Assembly: GCA_964601355.1 (NCBI GenBank)
Contig: CAZRNB010000101.1
Location: forward strand, 1-11,341
From: CAZRNB01 sp964601355
Lineage (GTDB): Bacteria > Planctomycetota > Phycisphaerae > Sedimentisphaerales > Anaerobacaceae
Length of the DNA stretch: 11,341 bases
Direction: 5' to 3'
Under the pieces are notes generated by a model. The model had not been told where the DNA came from and searched no databases. It saw only the letters and a list, made by a program, of their open reading frames with translations. Below are positions 1 through 7,075 of the stretch, piece by piece (the first letter of the stretch is position 1; each line of letters starts with the position of its first letter). Both the position numbers and the translations under genes were made by a program.

Positions 1-154
1 ACAAAGAGTGACCAACCGGTAACGGGCGGATAACAACGGCTCTTGTAAGCATAAGGCTTAGTGGTAACGCCAACTTAACAACAAATATAACGCGCACATA
101 CATATATGGATTACTTGAAAATTATGGATTTATTTGGAAAACAAAGGGCTAACA

Positions 155-991
155 ATGGCTAAATTGAGTGCATTTGCTGATGAAGTGACCACCGACTTTC
201 TGGGGCAGGTTAAATTTCTTGCAAGGGAGAAGGTGGGCTACATTGAGCTGCGCTTCATCAACAAAAAAAATATTATGGACCTTCCCAAAAGCGAGCTAAA
301 AGATGCAAAAAAAATGATACTGGACGCGGGCCTTGCCGTAAGCGCAATCGGCTCGCCCATCGGCAAAGTAAGGCTTGATGAGCCTTTCCAGCCTCATTTG
401 GACAAGTTTAAGCACGCCGTTGAACTGGCCCATTTTTTTGAAACGCCGTATATACGGGTGTTTAGTTATTACGCACCCAAAGGAAAAAATATCGACGACC
501 TCCGCGAGCAGGTGATAGAGCGGATGGCTGCAAAGGTTGAAATAATAGAAAATACCAACGTCGTTATGGTTCACGAGAATGAAACTGATATTTATGGACA
601 TTCAGCCGAGAACTGCGAGTACCTTGCGGAGACAATCAACTCACCAAAGCTTCGATTAGTATATGACCCAGGGAATTTTGTCTGGGGACAGAAGATTACA
701 AATAATATCGAAAAATGCTGGCCTTTAATGAAGCTTTATGTTGTGCATATCCATATTAAAGACTGGAAGCTCGGCTCGCCTGACGTCGGCAGCATACCTG
801 GTGAAGGTGACGGCCAAATAAAAGAGCTACTCGCGGAACTGGCGGATATGAGATACGACGGCTGCCTCACTATGGAGCCGCACTTAAAAGCTGGCGGTCG
901 GTTCGGGGGCGATACCGGGCATGAGCTTTTTTCACGGGCAATTGATGCGGTGAGAAAACTTTCGGATGAGGTGGGTCTGAAGTGTGAGTAA
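155..991 (+). CDS. Sugar phosphate isomerase/epimerase (TIM barrel, AP-endonuclease-2-like fold), cytoplasmic
   Basis: This 278-residue protein matches the xylose isomerase-like TIM-barrel family, which interconverts or epimerises sugars or keto-sugar derivatives using a divalent metal. Visible motifs: IELR near residues 30-33, HENE at 140-143, YDPGNF at 170-175, HIKD at 200-203, GEGD at 216-219 and EPHL at 241-244. Glu141 or Glu143, Asp171, His200 and Glu241 are plausible metal or substrate ligands. I chose the ATG at 155 because AAAGGG lies six bases upstream and the family N-terminus fits. An in-frame TTG at 134 would add seven residues but has no ribosome binding site. There is no signal peptide, so it should be cytoplasmic. 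It precedes a Gfo/Idh oxidoreductase with only a heptamer-repeat spacer between them, suggesting one operon. The substrate is not deducible. Confidence 0.88.
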   Translation: MAKLSAFADEVTTDFLGQVKFLAREKVGYIELRFINKKNIMDLPKSELKDAKKMILDAGLAVSAIGSPIGKVRLDEPFQPHLDKFKHAVELAHFFETPYIRVFSYYAPKGKNIDDLREQVIERMAAKVEIIENTNVVMVHENETDIYGHSAENCEYLAETINSPKLRLVYDPGNFVWGQKITNNIEKCWPLMKLYVVHIHIKDWKLGSPDVGSIPGEGDGQIKELLAELADMRYDGCLTMEPHLKAGGRFGGDTGHELFSRAIDAVRKLSDEVGLKCE

Positions 992-1061
992 TTGAGAATT
1001 GAGAATTGAGAATTGAGAAATTACAAATTCTACATTCTAAATTCAAAATTCAAAATTCAAA
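991..1061. repeat. Heptanucleotide tandem array filling an intergenic spacer
   Basis: Starting on the last base of the upstream stop codon there are four perfect copies of ATTGAGA (991-1018), one extra A, then six more 7-base units (1020-1061): ATTACAA, ATTCTAC, ATTCTAA and three ATTCAAA. The array ends just before the AAAAGG ribosome binding site of the next gene, so almost the whole spacer has a 7-base period. Because 7 is not a multiple of 3, the TGA inside ATTGAGA occurs in all three plus-strand frames. Confidence 0.9.
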
Positions 1062-1078
1062 AACAAAAGGAATGAAAT

Positions 1079-2119
1079 ATGAAGACCTGGAAATTCGGTA
1101 TCGTAGGTGCCGGGCTAATCGCCGACTTTCACGCAAGAGCTATAGCGGACATCCCCAATGCAAAACTGGTCGCCTGCTGCGATAAGATTCCGGAAAAGAC
1201 TGAAAAATTGGCAAACAAATATTCTTGCCGGGCATACGAGAGTTATGAAGATATGTTCAATAGCTCAGAAATTGAGATTGTTACAATTGCTACCCCAAGC
1301 GGCTTGCATAAGGAGCCGGCAGTTGCCGCAGCCAAAGCCGGCATACACGTAATATGTGAAAAGCCGCTGGAGGTGACACTCGAGCGAATCGATGCCATGA
1401 TAAATGCTCATAAAAAAGCCGGCACGCTTTTAGGAGGCGTATTTCAAAATCGTTTTACCGATGCCCAAAGTGTTCTACGAGACGCCATAAATTCCGGCCG
1501 TTTCGGCACAATTACTTATGCCGGCGTTTATGTCCCCTGGTGGCGCAGCGATAAGTATTACCAGGACTCCTGGCACGGAACATGGAAATTAGACGGCGGC
1601 GGCGCTTTAATGAATCAATCCATCCATATAGTGGACATGCTGTGCGACTTGATGCCACGCGTAGAATCAGTGCAGGCCTTTACAGCGACACTGGGACATC
1701 CCCAAATCGAGGCTGAAGATACAGCAGTCGCGGTGTTGCGTTTTACTAACGGCGCTATGGGTGTCATTTACGGAACTACCGCTTCATATCCGGGCCAGTT
1801 TAAGCGATTTGAAGTAACCGGTACTAAAGGCACAGCTATCTATCTGGAAGATAGTTTCACGATATGGCAGTTTGCAGATGAAAAACCAGAGGATAGTAAA
1901 ATTCGTGAACAATTCGGCAAGATTAAAGGCCAAGGCGGCGTAGCTGACCCAGCCGCTATTTCACACGAGCTTCATACCCGTAATTTCAAGGCATTTATCA
2001 ATGCCTTAGAAGGCGACAAAGATTTCATCTTAACCGGAGCCGAAGCGCGCAAAGCAGTCGAGCTAATCCTGGCCATATACAAAGCCGCTAAAGAGCAAAA
2101 ACTTGTTAAGCTAACTTAG
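1079..2119 (+). CDS. Gfo/Idh/MocA family NAD(P)-dependent oxidoreductase, cytoplasmic
   Basis: The 346-residue length is typical for this family of sugar and inositol dehydrogenases. The N-terminal Rossmann domain carries the dinucleotide-binding loop GAGLIA (residues 11-16). CEKPLE at 93-98 gives the family EKP motif with the expected catalytic Lys95. GGGALMNQSIHIVD (173-186) is the substrate-side motif, with His183 conserved and Asn179 where many relatives have Asp; the NQ form is common in one large subgroup. The rest (about 125-335) is the alpha/beta C-terminal domain. The ATG at 1079 is preceded by AAAGG at 1066-1070. There is no Tat signal, unlike the related gene at 5732. With the isomerase at 155 it probably oxidises a sugar or sugar acid in the cytoplasm. 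The substrate is unknown. Confidence 0.92.
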   Translation: MKTWKFGIVGAGLIADFHARAIADIPNAKLVACCDKIPEKTEKLANKYSCRAYESYEDMFNSSEIEIVTIATPSGLHKEPAVAAAKAGIHVICEKPLEVTLERIDAMINAHKKAGTLLGGVFQNRFTDAQSVLRDAINSGRFGTITYAGVYVPWWRSDKYYQDSWHGTWKLDGGGALMNQSIHIVDMLCDLMPRVESVQAFTATLGHPQIEAEDTAVAVLRFTNGAMGVIYGTTASYPGQFKRFEVTGTKGTAIYLEDSFTIWQFADEKPEDSKIREQFGKIKGQGGVADPAAISHELHTRNFKAFINALEGDKDFILTGAEARKAVELILAIYKAAKEQKLVKLT

Positions 2120-2466
2120 ATAGAATTTCAATTACTGCTTCAATCCACTGAAAAGCATAAGGCTGCATTGTCCGATAATCTCAGGACGAAATAAACTCGA
2201 AAAACGCGAGATTTTATTGATCCGCAAACAAAATACCATGTAATGTTCCTATCATCGAAGAATATCCATCCAGAATTTATACCGAAAAATTAAAATGTTA
2301 TTTGTATTTAGCCGATAATTCTAATAGAATGCTGGCAAGATTAAAGTGAAATGATTACGTTAATCAATCGCTGAAGCAGTAAATCAACGCTAAGTGATTT
2401 TAGCTTCAAGGTTTATCACTGTCGTCATTTCTCTTATTTTGCTAACCTCTTTTAGAAGGATAATTT
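2120..2466. other. AT-rich spacer without a supported gene
   Basis: No convincing reading frame is seen. Three structures stand out. A stem of CTCG/CGAG extended by A/T pairs (about 2190-2218) could be a weak terminator for the upstream operon. An exact 11-base inverted repeat lies at 2132-2142 and 2372-2382. A 6-base inverted repeat, AGTGAT at 2393-2398 and ATCACT at 2415-2420, lies upstream of the next gene and could be an operator. The promoter of the gene at 2467 should lie here, but I cannot name a clear -35/-10 pair. Confidence 0.5.
2190..2218 (+). terminator. Possible weak terminator hairpin after the Gfo/Idh gene
   Basis: AATAAA-CTCG, a seven-base loop, then CGAG-ATTTTATT form an A/T-rich stem of about 9-10 pairs with one bulge, about 70 bases after the stop at 2119. 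There is no clean T tract beyond the stem, so termination is uncertain. Confidence 0.25.
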
Positions 2467-3582
2467 GTGTATATTAAGAATATTCCCACACTAAGGATCG
2501 GCGATTTGGAAGTTAATCCCCCTATAATACAGGGGGGAATGGGAGTTAGAGTATCAAGAGCAAATCTTGCTTCCGCAGTTGCAAATGAGGGATGTGTGGG
2601 AGTGATTGCCAGCGCAGGTTTAGGACAGTTTGAGAACCACCCGGAATCGGAATTCTCCAAAGTAAATGCCGAAGCATTAAGAGATGACATCAGAAAAGCA
2701 AGAAGTAAAACCAGCGGAATAATCGGCGTCAATATATTGGTTGCTCTTACTGATTATGATAACATTGTGCAAACTGCTATTGATGAAGACGTGGACTTAA
2801 TAATCTCCGGTGCGGGACTGCCCCTGAATCTGCCAAGTCATCTGAATGGGAAAGACGTCAAATTGATTCCCATAGTTTCATCTGCCAGAGCGTTAGAGAT
2901 TATTTGCAAAAGGTGGATAGGACGATTCAACAAAATCCCCGACGCGGTAATCGTTGAAGGCGTCAAAGCAGGCGGTCATTTGGGGTATTCGTATCAGGAA
3001 ATATTGAACGGAACAACGCCTGCCCTTGAACAAATAACTCATGAAGTATTGAAAATTGCTAATTCTTTCGATCCCAAAATACCGGTTATTGCCGCCGGCG
3101 GAATTTTTAATGGAGAAAATATTGCTCATTTCCTTAGATTAGGCGCTTCCGGAGTCCAGATGGCAACCCGATTTGTTTGTACGTATGAATGTGATGCACA
3201 CGATAACTTCAAGCAGGCTTACTTAGCCGCCAAAGCTGAGGACACAACAATTATAAAAAGTCCTGTAGGATTGCCGGGAAGGGTCATAAACAGCCGCTTC
3301 GTGGAAAAAATTAAAAAAGGAGAAACTGTGCCTTTTAACTGTCGTTATCAATGTCTCAAAACGTGTGATCCCCAGAAAGCACCGTACTGTATAGCCAAGG
3401 TCCTCGCAAATGCAGCAGAAGGGAACATGGATGAATCTTTTGCATTTGCAGGATCGAATGTGTATAAATGCAAGGAAATTGTTTCAGTAAAAACGCTTCT
3501 TCAGCAATTGGTTCAAGAACTGGCTTCAGCCGATTTCACAGAAGAAAGACCATGTCCGCAGATAGTTAATATCGGCAACTAA
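2467..3582 (+). CDS. Nitronate monooxygenase-like FMN TIM-barrel enzyme with Cys-rich C-terminal extension
   Basis: The 371-residue protein belongs to the nitronate monooxygenase/2-nitropropane dioxygenase family, FMN enzymes that oxidise alkyl nitronates; FabK-type enoyl-ACP reductases are close relatives. Visible motifs: QGGMG at 22-26, GAGLP at 115-119, EGVKAGGH at 164-171 with the usual active-site His171, AAGGI at 209-213 and the phosphate-binding GASGVQMATRF at 226-236. After the barrel, a tail of about 80 residues holds Cys292, Cys296, Cys300, Cys308 and Cys335, a CX3CX3CX7C pattern that could bind a metal or iron-sulfur cluster. Translation starts at GTG 2467, set by GAAGGA six bases upstream. 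The gene stands alone between AT-rich spacers and looks more AT-rich than the sugar genes. FabK activity cannot be excluded, but the AGGH and GVRVS context favours the nitronate monooxygenase-like group. Confidence 0.85.
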   Translation: MYIKNIPTLRIGDLEVNPPIIQGGMGVRVSRANLASAVANEGCVGVIASAGLGQFENHPESEFSKVNAEALRDDIRKARSKTSGIIGVNILVALTDYDNIVQTAIDEDVDLIISGAGLPLNLPSHLNGKDVKLIPIVSSARALEIICKRWIGRFNKIPDAVIVEGVKAGGHLGYSYQEILNGTTPALEQITHEVLKIANSFDPKIPVIAAGGIFNGENIAHFLRLGASGVQMATRFVCTYECDAHDNFKQAYLAAKAEDTTIIKSPVGLPGRVINSRFVEKIKKGETVPFNCRYQCLKTCDPQKAPYCIAKVLANAAEGNMDESFAFAGSNVYKCKEIVSVKTLLQQLVQELASADFTEERPCPQIVNIGN

Positions 3583-4184
3583 TATTATCAGCAGACGGTA
3601 ATCGTGAACCTCTTCAGCTAATTATACGCGACAATAATATTACCCCTGCGTTTAGCAGTACCACATAATGTTGGTAAAAGGAAATGCTATTTTTAAGCAT
3701 CTAATGGCTTTTTCCCTCTTTCTTTTAAGGTTCGATCCACATAAATTCTGTTAAAAATTGAGTTAATAAGATTTTGTAAGCTGCCCAAAACGGCCTTAAT
3801 AATTAAAAAGCTTTACCAATATCATGAGGTAGTACCCGGCATTTTAAGAAGTTATAATCGGAATGCAGCCGGGCGAATATAAAACAATCAATATTAAAGC
3901 AGAGGAAGCATTCTGACCATACCGCAAAGAACTGGTCCATACGATTGATCGAAGCACATTTTCAGCGGATTTTGAGCCTCCTGTGAGAATGGCCGATCAA
4001 TTGAACGAGCAAAATATTTGTAGAAAAAGTAAAAAAACGCTTGTATATAAAAAAAATAATCCTACAATATGAATTCGATTGAATAAAAATCATTATATGT
4101 TAAGTGCAGAAGGAAGAAAATCAATACGAGTAAACAATAGCGAGGTTTAACATAACAACAATTTATTATGCCTCAGGCTATTCA
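3583..4184. other. Long AT-rich spacer, no supported gene
   Basis: About 600 bases with dense stops in most frames. I see AT-only complementary arms near 3580-3588 and 3634-3642, a small ATGCT/AGCAT hairpin near 3684-3700, and CCCGGC (3835-3840) pairing with GCCGGG (3868-3873). One frame is open from ATG 3863 to TGA 4072 apart from an internal TGA at 3914, which may be a decayed small gene or chance. No tRNA, terminator with a T tract, or known riboswitch is recognised. Confidence 0.5.
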
Positions 4185-4213
4185 TTGACAAAGGTTATTC
4201 ACGCATATAGAAA
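4185..4213 (+). promoter_or_regulatory. Predicted sigma-70-type promoter for the RRM protein gene
   Basis: A perfect -35 hexamer TTGACA (4185-4190) is followed by TATAGA at 4206-4211 (15-base spacer) or TAGAAA at 4208-4213 (17-base spacer). The predicted transcript start, about 4215-4220, coincides with the left arm of the leader hairpin at 4215-4300, which supports the call. It implies a 5' leader of roughly 130 bases. Confidence 0.5.
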
Positions 4214-4214
4214 A

Positions 4215-4300
4215 CATCTACCCCTTTCAAAACGAGAGCAAATCTCTTTACTGGGCCATACAATTCTTAGAAGAGAGCTAATGTTTTTGAAAGGCAGATG
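4215..4300 (+). promoter_or_regulatory. Structured 5' leader hairpin upstream of the RRM gene
   Basis: CATCT (4215-4219) pairs with AGATG (4296-4300), and CCTTTCAAAA (4223-4232) pairs exactly with TTTTGAAAGG (4285-4294), separated by a small 3x1 internal loop. Inside, TCTCTT (4243-4248) can pair with AAGAGA (4271-4276). The stem is followed by a T-rich run to about 4323, before the AAGGAG at 4336-4341. It could act as an RNA thermosensor, an mRNA-stability element, an attenuator or a binding site for the RRM protein itself. Which of these applies is inference. Confidence 0.5.
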
Positions 4301-4347
4301 ATGTTTTGTTGTAAATTTTTTTGTTAGTGAAAGAAAAGGAGAAAAGA

Positions 4348-4659
4348 ATGAATATTTATGTAGGTAATCTTGCAGCCGATGTCACAGAAGACGATCTGCG
4401 ACAGCTTTTCGAGGAGTTCGGCCAGGTAGAATCTGCTACCGTGATGAAGGACAAGTTCAGTGGTGAGCCGCGGGGATTCGGATTTGTGGATATGCCGTCC
4501 AAGCAAGAGGGCACCGCTGCTATTGCCGGCGTTAACGGAAAGACTGTCAAGGGACAGGCTCTCAAGGTCGATGAGGCCCGGCCAAGACAAGAACGAAGAG
4601 GAGGCAGTGGCGGTGGCGGTGGTGGCGGTGGTGGCGGTCGAGGAGGCCGTCGATACTAA
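4348..4659 (+). CDS. Small glycine-rich RRM RNA-binding protein
   Basis: This 103-residue protein is one RNA recognition motif plus a basic Gly-rich tail. RNP2 is IYVGNL at residues 3-8 and RNP1 is RGFGFVDM at 42-49, with the aromatic positions intact for stacking on single-stranded RNA. The RRM covers about 1-76, followed by an Arg-rich linker and a run of ten glycines (88-97) ending in RGGRRY. The architecture matches the cold-inducible Rbp proteins of cyanobacteria and the similar proteins of planctomycetes, which act as RNA chaperones in the cytoplasm. I chose ATG 4348 because AAGGAG at 4336-4341 is six bases upstream; the in-frame TTG at 4321 lies before that site. It stands alone, and its long structured leader suggests post-transcriptional control. 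The Gly tail is encoded by a GGY codon repeat (about 4609-4638) whose length may vary. Confidence 0.93.
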   Translation: MNIYVGNLAADVTEDDLRQLFEEFGQVESATVMKDKFSGEPRGFGFVDMPSKQEGTAAIAGVNGKTVKGQALKVDEARPRQERRGGSGGGGGGGGGGRGGRRY

Positions 4660-4683
4660 TAACGAACACACCGTGAAATAGAT

Positions 4684-4769
4684 TAGCGTACAGCATGAAT
4701 TAGCGTATGGCGTACAACGTTTAGCGTATAGGAATAACTATATGCCGGAAGATGTATGCCATACGCTAA
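4684..4769. repeat. Degenerate heptamer repeat forming a large palindrome between convergent genes
   Basis: TAGCGTA occurs at 4684-4690, 4701-4707 and 4722-4728, with related 7-base units between (TGGCGTA, CAACGTT). Arms 4700-4716 and 4753-4769 are complementary over 17 bases with a single G.T wobble in the plus-strand RNA. The loop holds a second stem, 4724-4731 with 4738-4745, closed by a six-base loop. It sits between the convergent RRM (ends 4659) and isomerase (ends 4783) genes and may serve as a bidirectional 3'-end structure, though there is no T tract. The unit resembles the reverse complement of the CTGWACG array at 7105-7180. Confidence 0.8.
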
Positions 4770-4782
4770 ATACGGAGATGGA

Positions 4783-5643
4783 TTAGTGAACGGCAGCGAG
4801 CACTCCTCTGACGTAGCCGACAGACTCAGCTAATCCGGGCAGCGGATTATCTGTATCCTTTTCATATTCAAACGACACTACGCCATCATATCCTACTTTC
4901 AGCAGCACCCTTATAACTTTCGGAATATCAATAATTCCACGTCCGATTTCCACAGTACCTCCTTTTGCGGTCGCCGCTGTCACGTCCTTGATATGCACAT
5001 CCCAAAGCCGGTCGGCAAATTTCTCTATTGAAACCGCCGGGTCTTCCCCTGCTCGCGAGGTATGTCCGATGTCGTTACAAAGCCCAACGCGCTTATCTAA
5101 ATCTTTTATTCTCTCATAAGCGCTGGCCGGCGTAGGATAATTTTTATCTGTCGGCCCATGGTTGTGAATGGCCAGCTTAATGTCGTATTCCTGCACCTTT
5201 TTATTGACCAGCGGCAGAAGCTCATGCTCAGGTGAGCCGATAATGACCTTCATCCCTGCCGCTTTGGCATAATCGAAGGCCCGATTCACTTCAGAGTCGT
5301 TTTTCATATAAATAACGCCGCCGCCATATAGCTCGATGCCGGCCTTTTTAATTGTTTCTGCCACCTTCTCGCATTCTGCCTGAGTGCTTGTCAGCGGCAA
5401 ATGAAAATCTTTCAGGGCAATATATTTCAAGCCTAATCGATTTGCAGCAGACAAAGTTTCATCGAGACTGAACTTTTTGAAAGTATAGGAAGCAAGGCCG
5501 AGCTTAAACGAGGGATCGGGGATCAGAGATCGGGGATCGGATTGACTTGATGACTGAACCCCGGCTCCTGACCCATTTAACATCATCGGGACTGCCCCCA
5601 TGCCCACTACCTGCAAAAACTGTCTCCTCGTCTGGTTTTTCAT
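4783..5643 (-). CDS. Tat-exported sugar isomerase/epimerase (TIM barrel)
   Basis: A 286-residue protein with a twin-arginine signal (RRQFLQ at residues 6-11, then a hydrophobic stretch to about 22), so it should fold in the cytoplasm and be exported. The mature part is a xylose isomerase-like TIM barrel with HNH at 160-162, NDIGH at 190-194 and HIKD at 217-220, the expected metal and substrate loops. The ATG at 5643 follows a strong AGGAGG eight bases upstream; longer starts up to 5703 have no such site. A heptamer repeat encodes residues 34-44 of the Ser/Pro/Asp-rich linker between signal and barrel, which looks like an expansion tolerated in a flexible region. The gene diverges from a Tat-exported Gfo/Idh protein across an 88-base promoter region. 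Substrate is unknown. Confidence 0.88.
   Translation of the reverse strand: MKNQTRRQFLQVVGMGAVPMMLNGSGAGVQSSSQSDPRSLIPDPSFKLGLASYTFKKFSLDETLSAANRLGLKYIALKDFHLPLTSTQAECEKVAETIKKAGIELYGGGVIYMKNDSEVNRAFDYAKAAGMKVIIGSPEHELLPLVNKKVQEYDIKLAIHNHGPTDKNYPTPASAYERIKDLDKRVGLCNDIGHTSRAGEDPAVSIEKFADRLWDVHIKDVTAATAKGGTVEIGRGIIDIPKVIRVLLKVGYDGVVSFEYEKDTDNPLPGLAESVGYVRGVLAAVH
5512..5574. repeat. Heptamer repeat inside a coding region
   Basis: On the plus strand, four 7-base units of the GGGATCG type fill 5512-5539. A shorter run of three units in the opposite sense (CTGAACC, CCGGCTC, CTGACCC) lies at 5554-5574. The latter matches the array next to zwf at 8321-8348. The whole segment lies in the linker region of the Tat-exported isomerase, after its signal peptide, and keeps its frame open. 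Confidence 0.8.
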
Positions 5644-5674
5644 AATAGAGCCTCCTTTTCTATTGACTTTTGCC

Positions 5675-5703
5675 ATTAAAAACCGAAAATATGTAATCGT
5701 CAA
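5675..5703 (-). promoter_or_regulatory. Predicted promoter of the Tat-exported isomerase
   Basis: On the minus strand TTGACG (5703-5698) and TTTAAT (5680-5675) are separated by exactly 17 bases. Transcription would start near 5668, about 25 bases before the ATG at 5643, leaving the AGGAGG site in the leader. The divergent plus-strand gene at 5732 has only a weaker candidate (TTGACT at 5663-5668). Confidence 0.5.
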
Positions 5704-5731
5704 CTGCTATTTTAAAAAGAAAGGTCAAACA

Positions 5732-7075
5732 ATGAAAGCAAAACAGATACAAAAGGCAAACGAATTAACCCGCCGTGAATTTCTCAGAAATTCCGTAGCT
5801 GCCGGTGCCGCCTTCGCTGCGCCTATATTCATTACCCGCTCGGTATTTGGCGCTAATCCGCCGAGCGAAAAAATCACCGTAGGCTGTATCGGCGTCGGGC
5901 GTATGGGTCTTGGTGATATGAAGGAGGCGATGGGTTTTAATCAGGTGCAGGTGGTCGCAGTATGCGACGTAGATTCGAAAAGAGTCAAAAACGCCCAGCA
6001 GATAGTTGAAAATCGCTATAGTGCACAGAGCACAAGCGGTTCTTATAAAGGCTGTTCAACATATAAAGACTTCAGGGAGCTGATTGCGAGAGATGACATT
6101 GATGCGGTGCTAATAAGCACGCCCGACCATTGGCATGCACCGATGGCGGTAACCGCTACCAGGGCCGGCAAAGACATTTTTATGCAAAAGCCCTTGAGCC
6201 TGACTGTCGAAGAAGGAAGGTTTTTATCCGACACAGTACGGCGTTATGGAAATATCTTCCTTGTCGGCAGCCAGCAACGTTCCGATCAGCGATTTAGAAC
6301 TGCGTGCGAGCTGGTTCGCAACGGACGAATCGGCGAATTAAAAACCATAAAAGTAATTTTCGGAATCGACCCTTCAACAACACCGCAGCCGACGGAGCCC
6401 ATCCCGGAAAATCTCGACTATGATTTATGGCTTGGTCCTGCACCGTGGGCGCCTTATACTGAAAAACGCGTTCATCCTCAAAACAGCTACGACCGGCCAG
6501 GCTGGCTTCGCATCCAGGATTATGGCGCCGGTATGATTACCGGCTGGGGCAGTCACCACCTTGACATCGCACAGTGGGCAATGGGCACGGAATACACAGG
6601 CCCAGCGGAAGTTGAAGGCAAAACTGATTATCCGAAGGACGGCCTTTGGGACGTGCACGGCATGTTTCATATCGAGTACACTTATCCTAACGGCGTAAAA
6701 GTTATTTGTGAAGGCAATGAGCAAAATAGAGAAGGTGTCCGCTTTGAAGGCACGCAAGGCTGGATTGACGTCAATAGAGGACGAATCGATGCAGAGCCGA
6801 AATCACTGCTCAGCTCAACAATAAAACCCGATGAAATCAATCTTTACAAAAGCAACAACCATAAAGCGAATCTCTTTGAGTGCATTAAATCGCGTGCCGA
6901 AACTATAGCTCCCCCTGAAGTCGCCCACCGCTCCTGCACAATGTGCCTGATAGGCGATATTTCTATGCAACTGGGTCAAAAGCTGAAATGGGATCCGAAA
7001 GCAGAACGATTCATAAATGACCAGGAAGCGAACCGAATGCTCTCCAGACCCATGCGCAGCCCGTGGCACCTATAA
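5732..7075 (+). CDS. Tat-exported Gfo/Idh/MocA family oxidoreductase
   Basis: A 447-residue protein opening with a twin-arginine signal (RREFLR at residues 14-19, hydrophobic 20-35, probable cleavage near 40-41). The Rossmann loop GCIGVGRMG is at 51-59. MQKPLS at 151-156 replaces the usual EKP by QKP but keeps the catalytic Lys153. GWGSHHLDIAQW at 271-282 holds the conserved His pair. The end (about 400-447) has the WDPKAERF, NRMLSRPMRSPW pattern of the C-terminal domain common in planctomycete and Bacteroidetes homologues. Exported members, like glucose-fructose oxidoreductase of Zymomonas, carry a tightly held NAD(P) and run a closed redox cycle; that this one does so is inference. ATG 5732 follows AAAGG at 5720-5724. 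It is followed by a lipoprotein gene and faces a Tat-exported isomerase. Confidence 0.93.
   Translation: MKAKQIQKANELTRREFLRNSVAAGAAFAAPIFITRSVFGANPPSEKITVGCIGVGRMGLGDMKEAMGFNQVQVVAVCDVDSKRVKNAQQIVENRYSAQSTSGSYKGCSTYKDFRELIARDDIDAVLISTPDHWHAPMAVTATRAGKDIFMQKPLSLTVEEGRFLSDTVRRYGNIFLVGSQQRSDQRFRTACELVRNGRIGELKTIKVIFGIDPSTTPQPTEPIPENLDYDLWLGPAPWAPYTEKRVHPQNSYDRPGWLRIQDYGAGMITGWGSHHLDIAQWAMGTEYTGPAEVEGKTDYPKDGLWDVHGMFHIEYTYPNGVKVICEGNEQNREGVRFEGTQGWIDVNRGRIDAEPKSLLSSTIKPDEINLYKSNNHKANLFECIKSRAETIAPPEVAHRSCTMCLIGDISMQLGQKLKWDPKAERFINDQEANRMLSRPMRSPWHL

Noticed and set aside
3728..3740. GGTTCGATCC, resembling a tRNA T-loop
   Set aside because: The flanking bases do not form a T stem, and no acceptor, anticodon or D arm is visible upstream.
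3863..4072. Possible selenoprotein with UGA at 3914
   Set aside because: The post-UGA stem is only five pairs with a 13-base loop. There is no recognisable selenoprotein family or conserved Sec context and no strong ribosome binding site. A 50-codon open stretch is not rare in this much non-coding DNA.
4324..4671. Minus-strand open frame over the RRM gene, rich in Ser/Thr/Ala
   Set aside because: It is the antisense shadow of the Gly-codon repeat and has no ribosome binding site or family motif.
5600..5731. Upstream extension of the Tat-exported oxidoreductase
   Set aside because: The extension would bury the twin-arginine signal and overlap the divergent gene's start. ATG 5732 has its own AAAGG site and the correct signal-peptide position.
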